Below, piece after piece: positions 1 to 8,330 of a DNA stretch of 16,285 nt. Positions within the stretch are counted from its first letter, which is position 1. Every line of letters starts with the position of its first letter. The stretch covers positions 1 to 16,285 of the forward strand of contig JABYQS010000644.1 in assembly GCA_022592435.1 (NCBI GenBank), read 5' to 3'. The position numbers were made by a program, and so were the translations under genes. The stretch is from Cerioporus squamosus (taxonomy: Eukaryota; Basidiomycota; Agaricomycetes; Polyporales; Polyporaceae). The notes below the pieces were generated by a model, which was not told where the DNA came from, did no database searches, and saw nothing but the letters and a program-made list of their open reading frames with translations.

Positions 1-331
1 GTTGCTATCGCTCGCCCGTCGGCAACGCCCGTCATCGCCTTCTCCCTCATCCTGCTCGCTGTGTCTGGTGTTCTCGACGTCGTTGCTGGTCTCTGCGACC
101 GTCTTGCTGGCTGTCTTCGCCGTCGTCGCGCCGTGCTGGTATCTGGCTCAGTGTCTACGCCCGAGGTGTCTTTAACAAGTCCGGTCAGCCGCGTCGATCC
201 CACACGCACTTGCCTCATCGTCCGACGAGAGCAACTGCGGTCTTTGGTGTTGTCATGGATCAGGAGGTGTACCTTTTGTTGCAGCCCCATCGCGCGCGTC
301 CATAATCTCAAATAGTACCCGACATATCATC
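1..331. other. No identifiable gene (left edge)
   Basis: No frame here gives a recognisable protein, domain or spliced model. One forward frame near 20-150 is rich in Leu, Val, Ala and Ser and could suggest a hydrophobic segment, but it lacks a start and soon stops. It may be the 3' end of a gene lying to the left or promoter DNA of the coding region that starts near 332. Confidence 0.4.
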
Positions 332-1180
332 ATGAGGACAGTGTGGGCATGGGACGCGGAAGGCAACGAAGAGGTGAGTATTGTCTAGATAGCTCGTTGA
401 GACGAGCTGACCATGCCATCGCAGGCATTTGTTCTGAACTGTACGATGTCGATGGTGCTGGACGATGGCCCGACGCCCGACGCCGTCCCAGCGCGCATTT
501 GAGCGTGCTCATCGGAGCGACTGTGCCGTGTCGTGAGTCTTTCCCGGTCTGTCTTCGCGTTATCATTCATGACGTATGATTCTCTAGAGGCTCATCAGTA
601 CCGCTTGTGACTGGCAAAGTCGCATGTACAACTCTGCTCCCTATGTCTTCGGCCTGCGTCTGGCGCGAGCCACAGGATTTGCCTGGTTGATGGATTGACG
701 GAAGCTAAACACTTTGCCAGATACGAGACAGTAGCCTCCCCCGCATCATCACTAAGCTTGTCCAGCAGGATGTCTCACACATTCTGCAGGCCGCTTCCTC
801 CCTCGCCGGGACCTACCGTATCCAGTACTCTGCAGAGCGAAACAGAGGTTCTGGCCTTGCCCACTGGTGCCAGGTCTAGCAATCAATTGCAAACAGGATC
901 GACGTCTATTCGGCTCAGCTCACGGGAGGGAGGCTATGTCTCTCAGTTTTTCTTTGTTGTCATGCGACAAAGACTTGTTCGTGCTCGCGTCCTCACGCCC
1001 CTGCGCCACTAGAGCTCTTCGCGCTCATCCACCACCTCACCCACGACATGGACTATACGATGAATGGGCCGCTTCTCGACGAACTTCCTGTTGGAGCCTG
1101 CGAGATAGCCAAGCCTCCGCGACGAACCTCGGGCTCTCTCTCGTCGACCACAACAATCCACCATCACGGTCACCCGATAA
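332..1180 (+). pseudogene. Broken or frameshifted coding region, function unknown
   Basis: I do not recognise this family. A possible start is ATG 332, giving MRTVWAWDAEGNEE, followed by a good 51-nt intron at 374-424 (GTGAGT...CGCAG) and a second likely intron near 533-587 (GTGAGT...CTCTAG). Beyond that, protein-like stretches pass from frame to frame without domain-scale gaps: frame 3 at 588-695 (contains APYVFGLRLARATGFAW), frame 2 at about 695-735 (AKHFARYETVAS), then frame 1 from 733 (LPRIITKLVQQDVSHILQAA, then AGTYRIQYSAER). Frame 1 has one TAG at 877-879 and is then open for about 950 nt; LFALIHHLTHDMDYTMNG (about 1015-1068) and GPLLDELPVG look coding. The pattern suggests one gene with a few indels, like its neighbours, rather than random DNA. 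Where it ends relative to the downstream kinase-like fragment is unclear. The alternative is a true decayed gene. Confidence 0.35.
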
Positions 1181-1379
1181 CCACCGACAGCATCCGTCCT
1201 CTCAAGACGTGTATCTCGACCGGCCACTTCCCAGACGAATCTCCTTGTGCACGGTACGTTGGCTCCGTGTCACAGCCCACTGTGCACTACTCTCGCGTCT
1301 ACCCTGTGTTCCCTCGCGATTCCACTGGGTTCCCCAACGGCAAGCGCGGCCGCATGCGCAAGTCGTTCGCTGCGTCGTC

Positions 1380-1839
1380 TCGCAATGTCGACATCTCTAT
1401 CTCACGTCGGCCGTCACACTCGACTCGGGAATGCATACGACTATCCTACGAGCCCCGCTCTCGCTACCTCTTCCATCAGAAGATGGCTCACCCGTTACCG
1501 TGGTGGTCAAAGCTTGCTCACCAAGTGTGTGGCGCGCACCAGCGCCTCATGGAGGAGGCAGCACTCTTTAACGCCATATCCCCCCTCTTCGACGAGGATC
1601 TTCCGTACAGCCGACCGGAAAGTTCTTCGGACCACGATGGCTCAGGGGAGAACACAGGGAGCGGAGATACCTCCAACGTTCCCAAGTTCTACGGGTTCTA
1701 CTTGCCTGTACGAAAGGACGGTTCGATGCGCTTTCGAGCACACGCCGAGGGTTGCGATGAAGGATGCCAACGGGAGGTGCAGTGGATGACACCTATCCTG
1801 CTGCTTGAAGAGTCCGCGGAGACGGTCGTTGCGGACTAG
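1380..1839 (+). pseudogene. Truncated, frameshifted kinase-like copy
   Basis: This is a partial relative of the kinase-like gene at 2445-4221. Frame 3 encodes HLYLTSAVTLDSGMHTTIL, a Leu/Pro-rich strand and VTVVVKA (about 1398-1515), matching the glycine-loop region and VAVK lysine of the intact gene. Around 1520-1535 the homology moves to frame 1: CGAHQRLMEEAALFNAI (alpha-C Glu region), then VPKFYGFY with a following KDGS and, near the end, ILLLEE (hinge region). The frame stops at TAG 1837-1839, just past the hinge. The codons after the TAG read ISIG in the same frame, so the stop could be a substitution or a real end. No counterpart of the second exon (catalytic loop and DFG) was found in the next 600 bp, so the C-lobe is missing. 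A tandem duplication followed by truncation is the simplest explanation; the frameshift alone could be a sequence error. Confidence 0.65.
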
Positions 1840-2444
1840 ATCTCGATCGGTGCGTTTCCGATGACGCCCTCTCATGCAGTACAGGCTTTCTTACGCGTGG
1901 TGGTTTGGTAGCCTCTCCTCCGCTTTACATGTGCGTGCCTCGTTTTCAGGCGCGTGTCCGAGTGCTGATGCGTGCGTAGAGGTCATGTCGTATATGTTAT
2001 CTCGCAATTGCTCGTCCGCGGCCGAATAAAGACAGCGCTGAACAGGAGGGAATGACTCGGTGTGTGAGCCCGGTCCCGATCAGGATGCTCGATCATCCCA
2101 CCTCAACCACACTGCCGCTGTTCTACACCACGTCCTAACACGCCGCACCAACGATATGCTGATGCTGATGCTATCGATTCTTCTATAGCGCAGGACAATG
2201 GGCGGCTTCGGACAATTACCGTCTTCCCCAAGTTGGGTTCCAGGTGCGTGCTTTCGAAACCGCTATCCCAGCGCATCTAAGTGGTGTTGGTTTTGGCCCG
2301 GCTAATCCGATCTTGGGGTGCATGCTCGACACCCCTGACGGAGGAAGAAAACATGCGTCGCGGACCGCACAGCTTCGATTCACGCGATGGTTCTTATGCC
2401 TTGACTCGGACTCGGACTCCTCTCTCACATCCACCCTCCCAACC
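1840..2444. other. Intergenic stretch upstream of kinase-like gene
   Basis: No gene is supported. An AATAAA hexamer lies at 2025-2030 and could serve as a poly(A) signal for transcripts from the left. A small GATGCT-type repeat sits near 2156-2175. The frame of the downstream gene is open upstream of its first good ATG, from 2244, but only from a GTG; I treat 2244-2444 as leader and promoter. Confidence 0.4.
2025..2030 (+). terminator. Possible poly(A) signal AATAAA
   Basis: A perfect AATAAA hexamer about 190 nt after the stop of the truncated kinase-like copy. Fungal poly(A) signals are loose, so this is suggestive only. Confidence 0.3.
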
Positions 2445-4221
2445 ATGTCAACCACCACCGCACCGCCAGTGCACGCCGCACTCACCGTTGACATGGACGG
2501 CGAACATCCAGTCGAGAAGGTCACTGCCCGCCTCTCACCTTCAACCCCCCTCGTCCCGCTCGCGAAGGACGATGATCTGAACGCCGAGGGGAAGCGTCAA
2601 CTCACGTTCATCGTTGAGCTCAAGTCCGACGGTGTGCAGCCAGCACATGCGACGAAGCGCGGCAAGGAGGCCACTGCCACCGGTGAGCAAACCTCTGGCT
2701 CCGACGATACCCCATCTCCCCCCGATACCCCGCATGAGAGACTCTCTGCCCTCGACGTCGATGTGGTGGAACGTGAGGCTGCACCGGAATCGAACACGAG
2801 CGACTCGGAGTCACTGCGGTCGCCTATAGACCCGCCCGGCCTGAGCGAGCAGGTCCCAAGTCCTGCCCCGGACCAGGCAAGCGAAGGCGTCCCGACGGAG
2901 GTGCGTGACGAAGGAGTGGACCCGTCTGCCAAACCACCGGCAGTCGACGCTCCGGAGGAACTAGACGCTATCTTCTCCATAGACCCGCGCGTCTTCGAGT
3001 GGGAACTCGTGTACGACATCTCGCATCCCATCTTCCAGCTCGAGCCCGCCCTATTCGAGCACGACCTCTCCCGCTACTCCGTATCGGATCTTCCCCAGCT
3101 TGACAAGTTCATCCCCAACGACTTCTTCCCTGATGATCTGTTCGTACACGACATTGACAACATCACGCGCGTGCATCCCGGCAATAAGGATACGGACCGC
3201 CGTGATCTCCCCGTGCGCTACGTGCGCATATACCCCAGTAACTCGCGCGAGCAAGGCGAGTCTCGGAGTGCCTACGATGATCGGGACACCAGCAAGCCAG
3301 CTCGATTCGCGCATCTATACCTCAAGTCGGCGAACCGCATGGGCACGGGCCACCACTCGTACGTGTACCGTGCGCCGCTCACGCTGCGACTCGACCCGGA
3401 TTCTGGCGAGTGCAGCACCGCGACTGTCGCGGTGAAGACAGCGAACACGGAGTGCGGCGCGCACCTCATGTTGGACAAGGAAGCTGCGGCGTACAATGCG
3501 TTCCCGCAGGAGCTCATGGAGGACACCCTGCGTTCTACGCCTGACACATCCAACACTGACGGCGCTGCTTCACCATCAGACGCGGTGACGACGTCGGAGA
3601 GCACGCAGGTGTCAGTATGGTCTGACTCCCACGCTGCTAACTGCCTAGGGCCTGCACTGCAACCTGCAACTTCGGCAGGGACCCCTCCTAGCGAGACGGA
3701 GGCGGTTTGGGAACCCGCAGTCGTACCCAAGTTCTATGGGTACTATGGCGCGCTGAATGCAGACGGCAGTCTGCATAGTGCACGCCATGGCTCGAGGGGG
3801 TGTGATATCGACGACGAGTGCTATGTCGACTGGCCTACGCGCATCCTCTTGGTTGAGGAGTGCGGACGCCCCATTGAGCCGCCTTGTCTGAAGCGCGAAG
3901 AACGGTACGTGCACATACCCCTGTCAACTGCTTCCCGACTGCATAGCTGACGCTGCGTACAGCGAGAAAGTGCTCGCGCTCACTGCGCGTCTGCACGCGG
4001 CCGGGTTCGTCAGCAACTCGTCGTACCCGCGGAACATGCTCAGCCAGCCTGGCCCCCTCTCCGTCCCCCGCGAGGAGCGGTCCGAGGACACGCTGAGCTA
4101 CCGTATCATTGACTTCGGGCGGGCGGAGGTGCTGTCGCTTCTTCCTGAGAGCAGGCATGCATTCTTCGAGGAGTGCTGCGAGGATGACATGGACAGGGCG
4201 AAGCGATACCTTATGCTGTGA
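2445..4221 (+). CDS. Kinase-like protein (probable pseudokinase)
   Basis: Two exons, 2445-3904 and 3963-4221, separated by a 58-nt intron (GTACGT...GTACAG), give 572 residues. ATG 2445 is preferred because the longer open frame begins with GTG. Residues 1-220 are low-complexity and acidic/Pro-rich. The kinase-like domain then runs to near the end: glycine-loop-like GTGHHSYVYRA (300-310), VAVK lysine K331, alpha-C Glu E346 (DKEAAAYNA), VVPKFYGYY (426-434), hinge ILLVEEC (467-473), catalytic-loop region FVSNSSYPRNML (502-513) and IIDFGRA (535-541). Asn511 and the DFG Asp537 are kept, but the position of the HxD catalytic Asp is Ser506, so phosphotransfer is doubtful while nucleotide binding is possible. 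The protein ends about 30 residues after DFG, so the activation segment and lower C-lobe are short. Similar degenerate catalytic loops occur, as far as I recall, in kinase-like families expanded in agaricomycetes. No frameshift was seen, unlike neighbouring genes. Confidence 0.8.
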
Positions 4222-4631
4222 ACGGCGAGGTGTTCGAGCGATGTCCGTGTGCCTTCTTGTTATGTACCACTAGATTATACCGGAGCTCCGACTCCTCATC
4301 CCATGTACATTCGACTGCACGTCGTCCCTCGACTCTTGTATAGATGAAGTGCCACGATGAGTCATGGTGTCGGCGTCTGTCTATACCGCGCAGCAGGTGG
4401 AGTGGTTAGTACTACACGGCCAGTCTGGGCAGATCTGTTCACACTTGCCTTAAACTAGCCCAGCATCGAGGCTGCGCTCGCCAGGTCCAACGAGATACGC
4501 CGCTCCTATTGGGAATGCCCCATTCGCGCCAGGCAGAAGAGCGGCATAGTCGTTCATGGGGCAGCTGCCAACGACGTGTTCAAGGTCCAGATGCGACTCG
4601 TCGTCTGTTGGGGAAGTGGAAGAGCTGGGCC
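4222..4631. other. Convergent intergenic region
   Basis: This lies between the 3' ends of the kinase-like gene (+) and HET gene 1 (-). It should hold both 3' UTRs. No canonical AATAAA, RNA gene or repeat was recognised. Confidence 0.5.
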
Positions 4632-6787
4632 TCAGAGGATGCGTACGCGTGGGATATCCTGCGTAGACGTCAAGTGAAGAGGAGGACGAGGTGATGTAGA
4701 ATCCTCTGACTGTTGGCGCGGCTTGGGCACAAGCACCGAGCGCGGTTGTGGTTGTGACTTGGCGACCGATTGCGAGCCATTTGTGACCCCTGCAGAAGGA
4801 CCAACGAAGTCTATGGTGTAACTCTTCACGTCGTAGAGTCCTCCGTTCGTGTGACGAAGACGTCGGGACACACCCAAGCGGATAGCAGCAGGCCGCTGCG
4901 GACCAGAACTCGGAGGAGGAGGTAATGCGAAGTCAACGTGCGAACGAACACCTTTGACATAGTAGCGATTGTCCCATGCAGCTCCACATGCAAGGCTGGT
5001 CCCACCATCTTTGCGCACCTGCGACGGAGTACAGTAAGTGGGTTGCCGGAGAGCTGGTAGAAGTGTGTGAACGCGGGGATATGCCAATAAGCGTGCTTCC
5101 CATGTACAAGCCCATCTTCGTCAATGCTGAAGGAGAAGACCTCAAGATCGGATTCTACCATGATATGAAACTGGAATGCAGGCGCGGCTGTAAGGCGTGG
5201 ATACATAAATGCGGAGGTCATACGATGAGAGCTCTGGTGCAGCTTGTAACCGCAGGCTGTCATTGAGGTTATGTCGATATCCGTCAGAGAGGTCGCAGGG
5301 ATTGGCCGCATCGTCACGGTTTTCCTGTGCGAGATCTGTTGGATAAGAACTTGGGCCACAATTGGCTTGTCAGAGGTGCTGCTGTTGCGATAGTAATGGT
5401 CCGGCATAGACCACCACCGGTTCGGGAATAACACGCCCGAGCCCAAGGATACCTCATATAGGTTTTGGTGCACGCTGTGCACGCCGTAATCACTGGTGTA
5501 TCGCAGAGACAATGGAAGAGCGACCAAGTAGTTGCGATCGTCCACACATGCCAGGATAGCTAGACGTGGGGCATGTATAGTGCGAACAACGCCACTTGTA
5601 CTCCTGACGGCGATGCGATTGGAGGAGCTTTCCAGGAGAGGTAACCGAACCCGGACTCCGGAGGAGGTGACTGTGCACTCGTAGAGGAATTGTTGAGGGG
5701 ATACAGAGATACGGGCAACAAGTTCGTGTTGAGGAATACTCCGCAAGACACGGGATGACCAAAAACACTTCGGTGTGGTGGCGAGCAAAGACGAGGGCTC
5801 ATAACGAGGCAAACTAGATCCAGTCCTGCGTGTTTCGACAGGTCTACCGAACCCCGGACGATCGTCCCACGCATCTTCCAGACTGGGACCCCAAGCAAGG
5901 ATACTCTGGTCCGGAATAGTTCGCAAAATCTCTTCTTGCAAACGCATGAAGGCGTTGGCACCTTCTCCGTAGATGGGCGACAAGTGTACGCTGAAAGTGC
6001 CCATCAAAGAATACGCCGCGTCCTCGATCCGTGTAGTTATTCTTCGGTGCGCCCACCACATCCGCCGCGCAACGCTCACCGCACTCAGTTCCTTGGTATG
6101 GTTCAGAACCTCGCGCTCTACTCCTGTAACATCCTCGATGAGGTCTTCTAGGGTCGTCTTCTTGCTCCCGAGTACACGCCAGTCTCGGGAAAGAAACAGG
6201 ACATGAACGGGGGCAATCATCTCCTGCAACGTCCATCCTCGAGTATGCCACTTGCTCTTACGAAATTGCGATACTTCGGAGCGGGGTTGATCATCGTGAT
6301 CCACGTCCGCGAGGTATACGAGACAGATCTCGGCGGACGCATACCACCCGTACATAGAGTTGATCGCCTCGGACAACTCCGCACTGCTCGACTTGTCGAT
6401 ACAGCAAGAGTCCAGCCACAAGTAGCGATAACCCCGGTCTCGAGCGAAAGCGCAGGCGTTTCGCACCTTGTCGCTGACGCGAGGATCAGAGAGCACGGTG
6501 TATGGAGCGTCGATGGAGACGGACGGTGGATCAGTGGAAGGGACCGTGCGCATGGATTGTGGCCAGAGTCGGTTGAGTATCCTGGTCCATAGTGTGTCCT
6601 TCACCGGGACCGTCGAAGCAAGGCTCTGAGACCGTATCTTCTTCTTGACGTCCTTTTGAATCTCGACGAGTTCCTGGTACGACTGTTCGCCTCTGGGGGA
6701 CCACACGTGCGAGACGATCGCGTATATTGACGTTTCCGGCTCGTCGAGCCAGAAGAATTCGCCGGTGTGAGTGTCGAGAACGCGCAT
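4632..6787 (-). CDS. HET-domain protein 1 (one frameshift near C-terminus)
   Basis: HET domains are found in fungal heterokaryon-incompatibility proteins that trigger cell death after non-self fusion; whether this member does so is unknown. ATG at 6787 is fixed by an in-frame TGA two codons upstream. Motifs: YAIVSHVW (22-29), YLWLDSCCIDK (122-132), SSAELSEAINSMYGWYAS (134-151), RGWTLQEMIAP (183-193), then ARRMWWAHR, DAAYSLMGTF, PIYGEGANAFMRLQEEIL and IPDQSILAWGP. A long C-terminal region of about 350 residues follows and looks globular without clear repeats. The main frame runs to a TAG-type end at 4826, but its last 45 residues look non-coding. The adjoining frame supplies WDNRYYVKGVRSHVDFALPP and a Ser/Pro/Gln-rich tail to a stop at 4632. 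One missing base between about 5040 and 4975, perhaps in the TT at 5036-5037, joins the two and gives about 718 residues. The spacer between the first two HET motifs is 47 residues longer than in HET gene 2. Confidence 0.85.
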
Positions 6788-6796
6788 GGTTCACTT

Positions 6797-6843
6797 CTGG
6801 GACTCAGCAATGGAAGCAAGACCATCCTAGTCTGAGCACTTAC
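6797..6843 (-). other. Probable 5' leader intron of HET gene 1
   Basis: On the minus strand a GTAAGT donor (first base at 6843) and a CCCAG acceptor (last base at 6797) bound a 47-nt segment ending 9 nt before the HET gene 1 ATG. Size and borders match the coding introns of the window. No transcript evidence is available. Confidence 0.45.
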
Positions 6844-7321
6844 GTGCAGGGCTAGCACGACCGGGGTGGTACGGATAGTATGACACGACGCTGACCGAAT
6901 CCACAGCAATGAAAGCTGAGAATAATGCACGCGGTCAGCTCGTGGTAGAGCACAGAACGCGAACCTCTTACAAGTGGGGTGAGGGGAGCGGGCAAGAGCT
7001 GGAGTCATGCACGATTTCGATCGATAACCTGTTCAGGTTGGCGCCTGTTGCCTGGGAAGTATGTAGGAGGATACGACTCGCGGTCTGATACCGGATTGCA
7101 AGCGACCGAAAGGACCGGGGGTCTTTGATACCCACGGAACAGGACATCAGACGCATTGAGAATGCGGGCGGGATGAGACTGAGCGTGAGACGCGAGATAC
7201 TTACGTTGATTGAAGACGTCGCACAAGCAGGGACCCGGATCATGCGTGGACTGGCACACTTCTCAGACGATCTGTAGATATACATTGGACAGTCGACCCC
7301 CCTACCATCTCAAGCGTAGTC
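6844..7321. other. HET gene 1 upstream region / DUF302 3' region
   Basis: No coding gene is supported. Both flanking genes are on the minus strand, so this stretch carries the DUF302 3' UTR and the HET gene 1 promoter and leader. A second minus-strand GTAAGT at 7204 hints at another leader intron, but no single acceptor stands out. No clear TATA box was found. Confidence 0.4.
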
Positions 7322-7929
7322 TCAACGAAGAATCGTCTGGACCAACTGCTCTAGCTTCTGGCTCAACTGCTCCGCCGCAGCCTGCAGATCGGGTTGACCG
7401 TCCCACCCTGGGAGGCAGGAACGGGGATCGTCGACGCCGGGTCATCGTAGACGATCTTCGTGCCGGTCCCACCCGCCTTCTCCGTGATGAGGACGCTCGG
7501 CGGAATGTGCAAGGCCCCCGTCAAGTCGTGCTTCAGCATGGTCTGCGCGATGAGCGGGTTCCCGAGGACGTAGAGGTAGGTCTGTGGGGTGTGCGTCGTG
7601 CCGAAGTAGGCATTCAGGAACGGATGGTATGCGGTCTCCGCGAAGTACCTGCGATGGAGGGTATCTCGATCAGCGACACTGCGGCCTGCAACGGACTCGG
7701 GCCCAGTAGATGAGATGCGACGCACACGAAGGTCCGCCCTTGGGTGAGTGCGTTTGAAGCCTTCTTCGAGTTCGGCCTTGTTCTTCGCTTCGCGCAGGAG
7801 GCGGAATACAGGTGGTCCTCCGCCCCATTTGTTGATTTCCGTATCGAGCTTTGCGAGAACGTCCCTGATCGGGAGCGGGGTCTCGTAAGTGATGCGGCGA
7901 GTGCCGTATTCAACCACGGTCTTGGACAT
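7322..7929 (-). CDS. DUF302-type protein (one intron, two indels)
   Basis: ATG at 7927-7929. Exon 1 is 7726-7929 and exon 2 is 7322-7648, with a 77-nt intron at 7649-7725 (GTGCGT...CGCAG, phase 2) that joins GRTFV to YFAETAYHP. The second exon carries the DUF302 signature (PF03625, recognised by eye): LYVLGNPLIAQTMLKHDL, then HIPPSVLITEKAGGTGTKIV and YDDPAS. Two one-base breaks interrupt the frame: an extra base near 7751-7755, after LEEGFK, and a missing base near 7390, after TVNP. Correcting both gives QAAAEQLSQKLEQLVQTILR at the C-terminus, a stop at 7322-7324, and exactly 177 codons in phase with the intron. The function of DUF302 is unknown; no signal peptide or membrane segment is seen. 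Read without correction it would be a 188-residue protein that translates through the intron. Confidence 0.75.
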
Positions 7930-8330
7930 TGTTGACGTAGGATTCTAAGTGAAGATGTAAGTCAGGGCTTCTCGGAGGAGAATGTTGGCAGACGTACGCA
8001 AGGTAAGGATAGCCGACGATTTGAGGGGATCGCTGTGAACCCAACGTTATATAGATGACAAGCTAGGCCTCGGTCACTGGAACTGCGAGGCCGTGGGTCT
8101 TGGTCATGTGTACTAACTTTATCCTGGTAGGCGTTCGAAGAAGAATGTTCATGAAGCGAAGTCCGAGGCCGTGGAGTCGATCGTCAAGCCCGGTAGGTGA
8201 CACTGACAGAAGCTTGGGAACGAGTTCATGGGCGTGCGTCGGGCGGCGATATCAGAGTACAGATGATGTTCACCCAGCCTGCGTGGATGCGTGGCACGAT
8301 CTCTCGATCTGCACAGATAACGTTACATTC
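7930..8330. other. Intergenic: DUF302 promoter and F-box 3' region
   Basis: Promoter and leader of the DUF302 gene and 3' region of the F-box gene, both on the minus strand. It contains a TATA-like element at 8048-8054 and otherwise nothing recognisable. Forward open frames here are shadows without protein-like features. Confidence 0.5.
8048..8054 (-). promoter_or_regulatory. TATA-like box for DUF302 gene
   Basis: The minus strand reads TATATAA about 120 nt upstream of the DUF302 ATG, a usual distance for a fungal TATA box with a leader of 60-90 nt. The assignment rests on sequence and position only. Confidence 0.5.

Noticed and set aside
867..1571. A 234-residue forward open frame
   Set aside because: Only its C-terminal part, from about 1390, matches the kinase-like family; the first two thirds are a shadow of frame 1.
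2156..2176. Short GATGCT-type tandem repeat
   Set aside because: It has three imperfect units and no structural or coding context.
4393..4450. tRNA-like A-box string (GTGGAGTGGTTAGTAC)
   Set aside because: No matching B-box (GGTTCGAATCC type) or acceptor stem follows.
6968..7285. Minus-strand 105-residue open frame between DUF302 and HET gene 1
   Set aside because: It reads through a strong GTAAGT donor, has no recognisable domain, and lies where 3' UTR and leader sequence are expected.
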